Below are positions 1 to 6,912 of a DNA stretch of 21,213 nt, one piece after another. The notes under the pieces were generated by a model. The model was not told the DNA's origin. It saw only the letters and a list, made by a program, of their open reading frames with translations, and ran no database searches. A program made the position numbers and the translations under genes. Origin of the DNA: an uncultured Clostridia bacterium (GTDB lineage Bacteria; Bacillota; Clostridia; TANB77; CAG-508); the NCBI GenBank assembly GCA_948664205.1, contig CAPNDH010000022.1:1-21213 (forward strand), read 5' to 3'. Position 1 is the stretch's first letter; each line of letters starts with the position of its first letter.

Positions 1-1
1 A

Positions 2-367
2 ATAGATAAAACAGCAAAAGAACTAGAAGTAGGAGAAATGACATTAAAAGATATAGTGGAAGAACTTTCAAAACCAGGGAGAGACCCACGTGAAGAAATG
101 CCAAAACCAGTACTTCGTAGTGATGTATTAAAATTCGAAGACTTAAGAGAGGGACAAATACTAACAGGAACAGTAAGAAACGTAATAGATTTTGGAGCCT
201 TCGTAGATGTAGGTGTAAAACATGATGGTTTGGTACATATTTCTGAAATGAGCGAAAAATATGTAAAAAATCCTTCAGAAATAGTTTCAGTAGGGGATAT
301 TGTAAAGGTAAAAGTAATTGCAATAGATATGGAAAGACAAAAAGTTAAATTAAGTATGAAAATTTAA
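2..367 (+). CDS. tex: Tex-family S1 RNA-binding protein, 3' end
   Basis: This is the C-terminal part of a gene that enters from the left edge; the frame is open from base 2, so the internal ATG at 38 is not taken as the start. The visible 121 residues include the KPGRDPRE and LRSDVL stretches typical of Tex proteins just before the S1 domain. The S1 domain follows (GQILTGTVRNVIDFGAFVDVG, then DGLVHISEMS, and a VKVKVIAID segment). Tex is a conserved nucleic-acid-binding protein linked to transcription and RNA processing; its exact role varies between species. The gene ends just before a strong hairpin. The N-terminal helical, YqgF-like and HhH parts are outside the window, so their integrity cannot be judged. 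Confidence 0.93.
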   Translation: MDKTAKELEVGEMTLKDIVEELSKPGRDPREEMPKPVLRSDVLKFEDLREGQILTGTVRNVIDFGAFVDVGVKHDGLVHISEMSEKYVKNPSEIVSVGDIVKVKVIAIDMERQKVKLSMKI

Positions 368-371
368 AGTA

Positions 372-410
372 AAAAGAACATATATATTAAAAAACATATA
401 TGTTCTTTTA
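372..410. terminator. Bidirectional terminator between tex and the small membrane gene
   Basis: Arms AAAAGAACATATAT (372-385) and ATATATGTTCTTTT (396-409) are perfectly complementary. The A-rich and T-rich ends let it serve tex on the plus strand and the convergent small gene on the minus strand. Confidence 0.8.
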
Positions 411-413
411 TAG

Positions 414-584
414 CTACTTACAAATGATTTTTAAATCTAAGTCTTTTGCACTGCTTGAATTATCAATATTGTGAAAGGTATTAGAGTCTTTCTTAAAACT
501 ACGAGCGTATCGTGCAATTCCAATTAAAACTAAAATAACACCAACAATGTAAACAATTGCAAGAATAAAAATAGTTAAATCCAT
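414..584 (-). CDS. Small single-pass membrane protein (56 aa)
   Basis: A 56-residue reading frame on the minus strand begins at ATG 584, behind an excellent ribosome binding site (AAGGAGGA, about 591-598), and ends in TAG at 414-416. The N-terminus is a hydrophobic segment of about 22 residues (MDLTIFILAIVYIVGVILVL). A basic stretch (ARYARSFKK) and a polar tail follow, suggesting one membrane helix with a short cytoplasmic tail. No family is recognised. The gene is convergent with tex and shares its terminator hairpin. Its reality rests on the strong RBS, the clean membrane-helix pattern and the position between a terminator and an intergenic region; it is short enough that gene callers may drop it. 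Confidence 0.7.
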   Translation of the reverse strand: MDLTIFILAIVYIVGVILVLIGIARYARSFKKDSNTFHNIDNSSSAKDLDLKIICK

Positions 585-712
585 AAGCTTTCCTCCTTAT
601 TGTTATTTAAGTTAATAGAAATTGATAGTTACAATTACCTTTTATTGAAATATTTAAAGTAAAGATATTATAATATAAAATAAAAAATAATACAAGAATA
701 TTTACGTAAAAC

Positions 713-741
713 TTGAAAAATTATGTAATATATGATAAAAT
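713..741 (+). promoter_or_regulatory. Sigma-A-type promoter of the 792 gene
   Basis: TTGAAA (713-718), a 17-base spacer and TAAAAT (736-741), 50 bases before the start codon. The match to the housekeeping consensus with ideal spacing is good, but it is a prediction only. Confidence 0.6.
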
Positions 742-791
742 ACGTAAGAAATCGATTAATGAAAATCTAACTATAATTAGGAGGGTTTATA

Positions 792-1364
792 ATGGAAAGA
801 AAAATACCAGAAATAAACATTGATGAATTTATGAAATACTTTGAGGAGAGAATGGAAGCATCAAATAAAATAGAAGATGAAATTCGGTCAAGCAAAGAGT
901 ATATATGTTGGCTTATAGATTTATTAAAAGAAAAAGAACATGTGAATGATTTTCAGATTCAGTATAGAGAGGATGAATTAGATAAAACTTCATATGAAAA
1001 TATTTGTAATCTTAATCATTTTTATTCTATAATAAGAGACTATTGGAAAAAGTACAAAATTGCACCAACTTATTATGAAAATGGAGCTCCTGTTTATAGA
1101 GTATGTTATGAAGAGTTCTATTTTGAAATATGCAACGTATCTTATTTTGAAGGATATGTGGCTTTACGCGAAGCAGAAGAAAAACAGAACGCTATAAACT
1201 ATAAAGATATTATGGAAGACAAAGAGCCTAAAGCCTATAATGAGAAAGATGAATTCATAAAAGAGTTCCAAAAACAAATAAGAGAGTACAAGAAAAGAGC
1301 AGAAGAATTAGATGTTGATGTGGAATATTTAAAGGAAATTGTTAAAGAAGAGTTTGAAAGCTAA
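792..1364 (+). CDS. Hypothetical charged protein (190 aa)
   Basis: The ATG start lies behind TTAGGAGGG (778-786), and a strong terminator follows the stop, so this is a monocistronic unit with its own promoter. The product is acidic and rich in Glu, Lys and Tyr, with no signal peptide or membrane segment, so it is probably cytoplasmic. The last 50 residues (EFIKEFQKQIREYKKRAEELD) look like a coiled coil. I recognise no family. It contains one in-frame CGG codon (885-887, residue 32, context ATT CGG TCA) that must be read without a frame change, because the +1 frame stops about ten codons later. This makes it a counterexample to the CGG frameshift hypothesis, unless the gene is foreign or decodes CGG inefficiently. 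Confidence 0.75.
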   Translation: MERKIPEINIDEFMKYFEERMEASNKIEDEIRSSKEYICWLIDLLKEKEHVNDFQIQYREDELDKTSYENICNLNHFYSIIRDYWKKYKIAPTYYENGAPVYRVCYEEFYFEICNVSYFEGYVALREAEEKQNAINYKDIMEDKEPKAYNEKDEFIKEFQKQIREYKKRAEELDVDVEYLKEIVKEEFES

Positions 1365-1371
1365 AAAATAT

Positions 1372-1407
1372 AAAAACCCGAAAGCAAAATTGCTTTTGGG
1401 TTTTTAC
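1372..1407. terminator. Bidirectional terminator
   Basis: AAAAACCCGAAAGCAA (1372-1387) pairs with TTGCTTTTGGGTTTTT (1390-1405), with one G-T pair. It has a T tract on one side and an A tract on the other, so it serves both the 792 gene and the convergent ttcA-like gene. Confidence 0.88.
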
Positions 1408-1413
1408 ATATGT

Positions 1414-2125
1414 CTATTCATGCCAACCTTTTAAATTATTTCTTTTAATAACACCCATCAAATTAGCTCTAACCATAGGAATATCTAAACTAAGCTTATA
1501 AAGTAAATCTTTCATATATTCTCTTTTAGAAATACCATCCATAGGGCAATTCTTTTTCATTACTTCTATGTTATTGCGTTTAACAAACTTTTTAATTTCT
1601 TTTTCAGGGGTCATAATTAAAGGTCTAATAACTGTAATTTTTGACCTATCCATATATGTACTTGGGCCAAAAGTAGAAAAGCTACCTGTCAAAAACAAGT
1701 TCATTAAAAATGTTTCTAAAACATCATCCTCATTATGACCTAAAGCTATTTTATTACAACCTTCTCTAATAGCAACAGAATTAAGCATTCCCCTTCGAAT
1801 ATTAGCGCATAGTGAGCAAGGTCTTTTTTCTTGCCTTATATCAAATACAATTTCCTTAATGTGACTTTCTTCAATAATTAAAGGAACACCAATATCATCA
1901 CAAGTTTTTTGTAAAAAATTTCTATCAAAAAATTCAAAACCGAGGGTCAACACTAAGAGCAACAATTTCAAAATCTTTATCAAAATAAGTTTGAAGCATT
2001 TTAAGCCCTATAAGCATGGTAATAGAATCCTTACCACCAGATAAACACACAGCAATTTTATCACCATTTTCTATCATATTATAGGCACGAATTGTTTTTC
2101 TCATATAACCAAGTATTTTTTGCAT
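1414..2125 (-). CDS. ttcA: TtcA-family tRNA 2-thiolation ATPase, frame changes at a CGG codon
   Basis: The start is ATG 2125 behind AAGGAG. Frame 0 encodes 61 residues including the PP-loop SGGKDS (residues 29-34), then meets CGG and, two codons later, TGA. Skipping the C of CGG gives GGT TTT GAA and opens the remaining 175 residues to 1414. The joined product is 236 residues and fits the family: VDPGFEFFD across the junction, CSLC, LGHNEDDVLETFL and NCPMDG. TtcA enzymes adenylate a tRNA cytidine and insert sulfur using an Fe-S cluster held by these cysteines. The family match is firm, but the exact tRNA target in Clostridia is not. All catalytic motifs are intact across the two frames, which argues against an old pseudogene. 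Alternatives are recent decay or an extra base called in the CCC run. A REP-like palindrome lies in its 5' leader. Confidence 0.82.
1940..1942 (-). other. Candidate +1 frameshift site (CGG) in the ttcA-like gene
   Basis: Minus-strand codons are GTT GAC CCT CGG TTT TGA. Reading CCT, skipping C, then GGT TTT GAA gives DPGFE and joins the two halves of the protein. The zero-frame stop lies two codons after CGG. Confidence 0.6.
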
Positions 2126-2148
2126 AAATAAAACTCCTTCCGCACGCT

Positions 2149-2193
2149 AGGGACGCCCCTTAATGTTCCGAAATCGGAACGGTGGGGACACTC
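2149..2193. repeat. REP-like palindromic element in the ttcA leader
   Basis: AGGGACG, then the perfect hairpin GTTCCGA-AA-TCGGAAC (2165-2180), then GGTGGGGACACTCC. It shares the GGGGACA/GGGAC words with the elements at 4441, 6821 and 20750. It lies between ttcA and its presumed promoter, so it would be transcribed in the leader. Confidence 0.6.
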
Positions 2194-2262
2194 CTTGAGT
2201 ATTATATTTAAATTTATATTAACTATAAATTAGTATAACACAAAAATAACAAAAGTGAAATA

Positions 2263-2291
2263 TTGATTTTTCAAAAGAAGTATAGTAAAAT
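2263..2291 (+). promoter_or_regulatory. Promoter of tRNA-Arg and the following gene
   Basis: TTGATT (2263-2268), a 17-base spacer and TAAAAT (2286-2291) end 13 bases before the tRNA. Confidence 0.55.
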
Positions 2292-2304
2292 AAATAAGTA
2301 AAAT

Positions 2305-2381
2305 GTTCTGGTAGCTCAGTAGGATAGAGCGACAGCCTCCTAAGCTGTAGGTCGCAGGTTCGATTCCTGTCCAGAACACCA
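2305..2381 (+). tRNA. tRNA-Arg (anticodon CCT)
   Basis: Acceptor stem GTTCTGG pairs with CCAGAAC; the anticodon stem ACAGC/GCTGT encloses loop CTCCTAA, giving anticodon CCT, which reads AGG. The T loop GGTTCGATTCC is canonical and CCA is encoded. This tRNA does not read CGG. Confidence 0.97.
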
Positions 2382-2402
2382 TTTTTGTATAGGAGGCAAA
2401 AA

Positions 2403-2969
2403 GTGGCAAGTATTAATATTCATTTAGCAGTAGCAAAGAGGTATATTGAAAAACAAAAAGACATAAAAAATATAGATGAATTTTATAATGGAATCATGGA
2501 TGTAGACTTTGCAAAAGACAAAGTAAAGTCACATTATGGAAAAAAAGAAGAAGGATATAATATTATAAAAGATTTAGAAAATAAAGTATTACTTTATGAA
2601 TATTTAAAAACAAACAATATAAATACAGATTATAAAAAAGGTATATTTTTACATCTAATAACAGACTATTTATTTTTTAACAATTTCTTAGATAAGAAAT
2701 ATTTACAAAAAACATCAGATTATAATTTTATCACAGATTTATATTATAGCTATACTATGACAAATGAATATATAAACAAAAAATATAAAATATATTGTTT
2801 AAACAATATAAAGAAAATAGATTTAGAAAAAATAAATAATTTTGATAAACAAGGAAAAAATATTATATCATTTGAGAAATTAGACTATTTTATAGAAAAC
2901 GTATCTAGTATAGAATTAGATAAATATATAAATAAAATAATACAAAATAAAAGAAATATATTACCTTAA
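2403..2969 (+). CDS. Putative metal-dependent hydrolase, Zn-phospholipase C-like (188 aa)
   Basis: The start is GTG 2403, seven bases after AGGAGG (2391-2396); an upstream in-frame TTG at 2385 lies ahead of the RBS and is rejected. The protein opens with MASINIHLAVAKRYI, then an acidic DVDFAKDKVKSHYG segment, and FLHLITDYLFFNNF near residues 83-96. This order (H-x3-A, then D with SH, then H-x3-D in a helix) resembles the helical metal site of zinc-dependent phospholipase C-like and related phosphohydrolase folds. No catalytic activity can be assigned. It has no signal peptide, so it is probably cytoplasmic. It sits between tRNA-Arg and tadA (gap 14 bases) and is likely cotranscribed with both. 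The Asn/Lys/Ile-rich composition matches its neighbours. Confidence 0.8.
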   Translation: MASINIHLAVAKRYIEKQKDIKNIDEFYNGIMDVDFAKDKVKSHYGKKEEGYNIIKDLENKVLLYEYLKTNNINTDYKKGIFLHLITDYLFFNNFLDKKYLQKTSDYNFITDLYYSYTMTNEYINKKYKIYCLNNIKKIDLEKINNFDKQGKNIISFEKLDYFIENVSSIELDKYINKIIQNKRNILP

Positions 2970-2983
2970 AATAGGAGAAGTAA

Positions 2984-3442
2984 ATGGAAAAAAAGTTTAT
3001 GAAAGAAGCTCTAAAGGAAGCTAAAAAGGCATATAATAAATTAGAAGTGCCAGTTGGAGCAGTAATTGTAAAAGATGGACAAATTATAGCAAGAGCACAT
3101 AATTTAAAAGAAAGTAAAAAAGATACTACAAAACATGCAGAAATATTAGCAATACAAAAAGCTAGTAAAAAGTTAGATTCATGGAGATTATTAGATTGTG
3201 AGATGTATGTAACATTAGAGCCATGCACAATGTGCACAGGAGCAATAATACAAGCAAGAGTAGGAAAGCTCTATATAGGAACAATGGACTATAAAACAGG
3301 AGCATGTGGAAGTGTATTAAATGTTTTACAAGATTATCCATTTAATCACAAAGTAGAATATGAAACAGGAATTTTAAAAGAGGATTGTGAAAGCATTTTA
3401 CAAGAATTTTTTAAAGAATTAAGAAATAAAAAGAAAAAATAA
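2984..3442 (+). CDS. tadA: tRNA-specific adenosine deaminase TadA
   Basis: TadA converts A34 to inosine in the wobble position of tRNA-Arg(ACG), so that one tRNA reads CGU, CGC and CGA but not CGG. The 152-residue product has the zinc deaminase signature: HAE at residues 51-53, with Glu53 the proton shuttle, and PCTMC at 80-84 providing two zinc cysteines. The VPVGAVIVKDG strand lies at 22-32. The start is ATG 2984 behind TAGGAG. Length and motifs match the bacterial family. The gene order tadA, SRP RNA, dnaX, ybaB, recR is that of Bacillus subtilis. Its presence is relevant to the CGG anomaly: with inosine decoding, CGG depends entirely on a separate tRNA-Arg(CCG), which is not in this window. 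Confidence 0.96.
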   Translation: MEKKFMKEALKEAKKAYNKLEVPVGAVIVKDGQIIARAHNLKESKKDTTKHAEILAIQKASKKLDSWRLLDCEMYVTLEPCTMCTGAIIQARVGKLYIGTMDYKTGACGSVLNVLQDYPFNHKVEYETGILKEDCESILQEFFKELRNKKKK

Positions 3443-3493
3443 AAATACTGTGGGGACCTACTTATTAGTTTTTAAAAAATAATATATAATTAT

Positions 3494-3536
3494 TGTAGGG
3501 GTCGCTGCCATAGGCGACCCGCACTTCGAAGAAAAG
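3494..3536. repeat. GTAGGGGTCG hairpin repeat, copy 1
   Basis: TGTAGGGGTCGC, then GCGACCCGCA and CTTCGAAGAAA. The stem GGGTCGC (3499-3505) pairs with GCGACCC (3514-3520). The start, the end and the CTTC-AAGAAA flank recur at 12429, and the start and end recur at 17614. It lies between tadA and tRNA-Ser. Confidence 0.65.
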
Positions 3537-3576
3537 GCTAAGTGAATAATGAATAGTACACGCCGAGCATATATAT

Positions 3577-3668
3577 GGAGTGATATCGAAGTGGTCATAA
3601 CGAAGCTGTCTCGAAAACAGTTAGCCATGAAAAGTGGCACGTGGGTTCGAATCCCACTCACTCCGCCA
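3577..3668 (+). tRNA. tRNA-Ser (anticodon CGA)
   Basis: Acceptor GGAGTGA pairs with TCACTCC. The anticodon stem GCTGT/ACAGT encloses CTCGAAA, giving anticodon CGA (codon UCG). A long variable arm (GCCA-TGAAAAG-TGGC) marks a class II tRNA. The T loop GGTTCGAATCC is canonical and CCA is encoded. Confidence 0.97.
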
Positions 3669-3691
3669 AAACTTGCAAAGGAGAAATTAAA

Positions 3692-4435
3692 ATGCAAACT
3701 AAAATAAAAGAAAAAATAAAAACAGCAATTGCTTTTATAATATTAGTAATACTAATATTTATAGCAATAGTAGTTACATATAAATATAGCATAGAAGGCG
3801 AAACAAACATGCCATTCAAACTTTCAAAAATAGTAATAGGAAGTATGGTAGTAAGTTCAGATAATCAAATAACAAATGATGGGTTAGAAAATGATATTGT
3901 ACAGAACAATGGAATATATTTTGAAATAAAAAAGAATGAAAAATATAAAAAAGATGCAGTAATAGATAGTGTTACAATAGATAATATAAATATAACTAAA
4001 GTACCTCAAAAAGGTTATATAAAAACATTTATACCAAATACAACTGAAAATAAGAAATTTACATATTCAAATGACTTTATTTTAGATGGAAACAGATTAA
4101 CATATAAAGGAGCAGGAAAAAGTGATACAACTAAACTTGAAATAAATAATCAAGGAGGAATAGTTGCAATAGCCTTTGGAAATACAGAGCTTGGAAAATA
4201 TACTTTAACATCAGAAGATTTAGTAATAGATGGCACAATGTTAAGCAATATGAATATAACAGATGAAGATATAAAATTTTCAGTTAATTTTGATATAATA
4301 ATAAATACAGAAGGTAAAAAATATAGAAGCAATATAACACTTGACTTACCTAGTTCAGAAATTACAACAGAAGGAAAAGCAAGTTTAGAAATAACAGATA
4401 CTAGTAAGTATGTATTTAAAAGAATGAAAGAATAA
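3692..4435 (+). CDS. Membrane-anchored protein of unknown function (247 aa)
   Basis: ATG 3692 follows AAAGGAG (3677-3683) and begins 24 bases after tRNA-Ser; the open frame extends back into the tRNA but has no RBS there. Residues about 11-31 form one membrane helix (IAFIILVILIFIAIVVTYKY). A roughly 215-residue extracytoplasmic part follows. It is rich in Asn, Thr, Ile and Lys, with alternating hydrophobic residues typical of beta structure. I see no cell-wall sorting signal and no cysteine pair, and I do not recognise a family. It is probably cotranscribed with the tRNA or tadA upstream. A REP-like element starts 6 bases after its stop. Confidence 0.8.
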   Translation: MQTKIKEKIKTAIAFIILVILIFIAIVVTYKYSIEGETNMPFKLSKIVIGSMVVSSDNQITNDGLENDIVQNNGIYFEIKKNEKYKKDAVIDSVTIDNINITKVPQKGYIKTFIPNTTENKKFTYSNDFILDGNRLTYKGAGKSDTTKLEINNQGGIVAIAFGNTELGKYTLTSEDLVIDGTMLSNMNITDEDIKFSVNFDIIINTEGKKYRSNITLDLPSSEITTEGKASLEITDTSKYVFKRMKE

Positions 4436-4440
4436 ATAAA

Positions 4441-4497
4441 TGTCCCAATTGGGGACAGTCCCTAATTGGAACGTTTGGATCAATTTGGGACAACCCT
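4441..4497. repeat. REP-like GGGGACA palindromic element
   Basis: A near-perfect palindrome TGTCCCAATTGGGGACA (4441-4457) is followed by GTCCCTAATTGGAACG and, after a short gap, TTTGGGACA. It repeats the GGGAC and GGAAC words of the 2149 element and sits between the 3692 gene and the SRP RNA promoter. Confidence 0.6.
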
Positions 4498-4520
4498 TTA
4501 AAATTATTTCTTAAAACTAC

Positions 4521-4549
4521 TTGATAAAACTAAAAAAAATATATATAAT
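4521..4549 (+). promoter_or_regulatory. Promoter of the SRP RNA
   Basis: TTGATA (4521-4526), a 17-base spacer and TATAAT (4544-4549) make a near-consensus housekeeping promoter. Transcription would start near 4556, about 15 bases before the mature RNA. Confidence 0.75.
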
Positions 4550-4570
4550 AAAAAAGGTATAAGAAATTTG

Positions 4571-4675
4571 GTTTCTGTATGGAGGACATTCAATGTAAGC
4601 CTATGAATCTTGTCAGGTCCGGAAGGAAGCAGCAATAAGTAGCCACTTATATGTGAAGGTCTTCCATAGAGGAAC
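4571..4675 (+). ncRNA. ffs: Signal recognition particle RNA, small bacterial type
   Basis: The hallmark apical sequence CAGGTCCGGAAGGAAGCAGC (4604-4623 and on) is present, flanked by a long rod. GTTTC (4571-4575) pairs with GGAAC (4671-4675), and TATGGAGGAC (4578-4587) pairs with GTCTTCCATA (4659-4668). At about 105 bases it is the short form without an Alu domain, unlike the roughly 270-base RNA of Bacillus subtilis. It binds Ffh to target membrane proteins. A T7 run at 4689-4695 may end the transcript, or transcription may continue into dnaX. Confidence 0.95.
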
Positions 4676-4724
4676 TAAGTGCTTATACTTTTTTTGAAAG
4701 TATAATTGGATAGAGGTGAAAATA

Positions 4725-6362
4725 TTGAACTACACAGCGCTATATAGAAGGTTTAGACCAACCAATTTTGAAGAAATGGTAGGTCAGGAACATATTACAA
4801 GAACTCTTAAAAATCAAATAATGGCAGGAAGAGTAGGACACGCATACCTTTTTAATGGTGGACGTGGAACAGGAAAGACTTCTTCAGCAAAAATTTTAGC
4901 AAGAGCAATTAACTGCTTAAACCCTAAAAACGGAGAGCCATGTAATGAATGTGAAATATGTAAAGAAGCAATAAATGGAAGCCTTACAGATATAGTAGAA
5001 ATGGATGCTGCTTCAAATAACAGTGTAGAAGATATTAGACAAATAAGAGAAGAAGTAAACTTCTTACCAACAAAAGCAAAATATAGAATATATATAATAG
5101 ATGAGGTGCATATGTTATCAACAGGAGCATTTAATGCACTATTAAAAACACTTGAAGAGCCACCAGAACATGTTAAATTTATACTAGCTACAACAGAACC
5201 ACAAAAACTTCCAGCAACAATACTTTCAAGATGTCAAAGGTTTGACTTTAAACAAATATCAAATGAAGATATTATAAAAAGATTAAAAATTGTTTGTGAA
5301 GAAATGAAAATAGAAATCTCAGAAGGAGCTTTAAAAACTATATCAATACTTGCAGAAGGTGGAATGAGAGACGCTTTATCAATTTTAGAAAGGTGCTTGC
5401 AAGATGGTGAAACTAAAATAGATGAAGACAAAGTAAAAGATTTAGTTGGAATTCCTAAAATTACTTATATAAATAAAATAGTAAATAGTATAGCAAATAA
5501 AGATGTAAATGAAGCATTAAATACAATAGAAGAAGTAACAAATGATGGAAAAGATATACAAAACTTTTTGTGGGAAATAATAAAATATGTTAAAGATATA
5601 TTAGTATATAAATCTAGCAAAAAATTAGACCTATATTCAGAAATAGAGCTAAAAAATATTGAAGAGCTTTCAAATAAATTTTCAAAAGAAGAATTACTTA
5701 AAATAATATATACATTATCTAATTTAGAAAATGAAATAAAATATTCTTCACAAAGATTAATATTATTTCAAGTAGGAATAATAAAATTATGTAGTGAAGA
5801 AATAGAAAAACAAAGCAATACAAACTTTGACAATAATGAAATAATAAACTTACAAAATAAGATTACTAACTTAGAAATGAAAATAGCAGGGTTAGGTAAT
5901 ACAGTTATAAACAAATCTTCAAATAATGTGGAAAACTTAAATAAAAAACCACAAAAAATAGAAACAGAAAAACAAGAAGCAAAACCACAAATACAAACAA
6001 GACCAGTACAAAATGTTAATGTAGGAGAAAAGTTAGAAACATGGCCAAAAATAGTTAATGAATTAAAAGATGCAGGAAAAATAATGTTATACACAAATTT
6101 AATAAATTCAATAGCTAGAAAAGAAAATGACTTAGTGATAACAATAGAATTTACTAAAGGTTTAACACCATTTGGAAAAACAGTACTAGAAAAAAGTGAA
6201 AATGTATCAGAAATAGAAAGGCGTATTTCTATGGAATGTGGTAAACCAATGAAGATAAAATATATAGATGCAAAAGCTAACAATAGTGTTCAAGCAACTA
6301 AGCAAAATCCAATAGAAAGCTTTGCGGAGGATAATGGTATACCCTTTAACGTAGTAGAATAA
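4725..6362 (+). CDS. dnaX: DNA polymerase III subunit gamma/tau
   Basis: DnaX is the clamp-loader ATPase of the replicative polymerase. The start chosen is TTG 4725, six bases after GAGGTG, because it gives the family N-terminus MNYTALYRRFRP; a GTG at 4716 overlaps the RBS. The protein has 545 residues: Walker A GGRGTGKT (45-52), zinc-binding cysteines 64, 73, 76 and 79, Walker B IIDEVHM, and TTEPQKLPATILSRC with the arginine finger. A variable Lys/Gln-rich linker comes next, and then a C-terminal tau-like domain from about residue 440. I saw no obvious A-run slippage site for a gamma form. It follows the SRP RNA and precedes ybaB-recR, the usual Firmicutes order. A repeat tract separates it from ybaB. 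Confidence 0.97.
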   Translation: MNYTALYRRFRPTNFEEMVGQEHITRTLKNQIMAGRVGHAYLFNGGRGTGKTSSAKILARAINCLNPKNGEPCNECEICKEAINGSLTDIVEMDAASNNSVEDIRQIREEVNFLPTKAKYRIYIIDEVHMLSTGAFNALLKTLEEPPEHVKFILATTEPQKLPATILSRCQRFDFKQISNEDIIKRLKIVCEEMKIEISEGALKTISILAEGGMRDALSILERCLQDGETKIDEDKVKDLVGIPKITYINKIVNSIANKDVNEALNTIEEVTNDGKDIQNFLWEIIKYVKDILVYKSSKKLDLYSEIELKNIEELSNKFSKEELLKIIYTLSNLENEIKYSSQRLILFQVGIIKLCSEEIEKQSNTNFDNNEIINLQNKITNLEMKIAGLGNTVINKSSNNVENLNKKPQKIETEKQEAKPQIQTRPVQNVNVGEKLETWPKIVNELKDAGKIMLYTNLINSIARKENDLVITIEFTKGLTPFGKTVLEKSENVSEIERRISMECGKPMKIKYIDAKANNSVQATKQNPIESFAEDNGIPFNVVE

Positions 6363-6380
6363 AGACGAAAAAATAAAATA

Positions 6381-6440
6381 TTATTCACTATTCATTAAAT
6401 TAGTGAATAATGAATAGTGAATAGTGAATGATGAATAATA
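6381..6440. repeat. GAATAATGAATAGT repeat tract with inverted copy
   Basis: TATTCACTATTCATT is followed at once by its inverted match AGTGAATAATGAATAGTGAA and further GAATAGT/GAATGAT units up to 6440. The same words form the tandem tract at 12268-12330 and a short copy at 3541-3557. It occupies most of the dnaX-ybaB gap. Confidence 0.7.
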
Positions 6441-6467
6441 TATAGAGTAGAGAAAGGAAGGAATACA

Positions 6468-6813
6468 ATGTCAAGAAAAGGTGGATTCCCAGGTGGAATG
6501 GGAGGATTTGGTGGAATGAATTTAGGCCAATTAATGAAGGAAGCAAAAAAAATGCAAGCAGATATGGAAAAGAGTCAAGAAGAATTAGTTTCAAAAGAAT
6601 TTGAGGCTAGCAGTGGAGGCGGAGCAATAGAAGTAAAAGTAACAGGAGCTAAGGAATTAAAAGAAATAAAAATAAATAAAGATGTAGTAGACCCAGAGGA
6701 TGTAGAAATGTTAGAAGATTTAATACTAACATGTGTAAATGAAGCATTAAGAAAAGTAGATTCAGCTCAAGCACAAAGCTTAGGAAAATATAATATCCCC
6801 CGGAATAATGTAA
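6468..6813 (+). CDS. ybaB: YbaB/EbfC nucleoid-associated protein, +1 shift at CGG near its end
   Basis: YbaB/EbfC is a small dimeric DNA-binding protein usually encoded between dnaX and recR. ATG 6468 follows GAAAGGAAGG. A Gly/Met-rich N-terminus (GGFPGGMGGFGGMN) leads into the conserved core: LMKEAKKMQADMEKSQEEL, then GGGAIEVKVTGAKELKEIKI, then DPEDVEMLEDLI. In frame 0 the gene meets CGG at 6801 and continues for 51 foreign residues through a palindromic repeat into recR. Skipping the C of CGG gives GGA ATA ATG TAA, so the protein ends NIPGIM at 114 residues. That is the normal family length and C-terminus (usually NIPG plus two hydrophobic residues). The shifted reading is therefore taken as the real product; an extra base in the C5 run is the alternative. 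Confidence 0.88.
6801..6803 (+). other. Candidate +1 frameshift site (CGG) in ybaB
   Basis: Codons are AAT ATC CCC CGG AAT AAT. Reading CCC, skipping C, then GGA ATA ATG TAA restores the YbaB end NIPGIM-stop. Confidence 0.65.
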
Positions 6814-6820
6814 TAAACCC

Positions 6821-6876
6821 AGCGCGGGACATATCTTATCACGGAAGCAATGACCTTAGGGAAAGATGTGTCCCCG
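6821..6876. repeat. REP-like stem-loop between ybaB and recR
   Basis: GGGACATATCTT (6826-6837) pairs with AAGATGTGTCCC (6863-6874), with one G-T pair. The 25-base loop is unique. It shares the GGGACA/TGTCCCC ends with the other REP-like elements and fills the space between the restored ybaB stop and the recR RBS. Confidence 0.6.
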
Positions 6877-6912
6877 ACAGTATCTTAAACAAGATAGAGA
6901 AGGAGCATAAAA

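Noticed and set aside
1940..1960. prfB-like programmed frameshift with Shine-Dalgarno stimulator
   Set aside because: No AGGGGG-like sequence lies at the right distance before the CGG in any of the three genes, and the slip codon is not a stop.
1934..1983. Plain reassignment of CGG to another amino acid
   Set aside because: Substituting any residue at CGG leaves the zero-frame stops a few codons later in the ttcA-like and carboxypeptidase genes. A change of frame is required.
2385..2402. TTG 2385 as start of the hydrolase-like gene
   Set aside because: It lies upstream of the AGGAGG that serves GTG 2403; its codons would encode the RBS itself.
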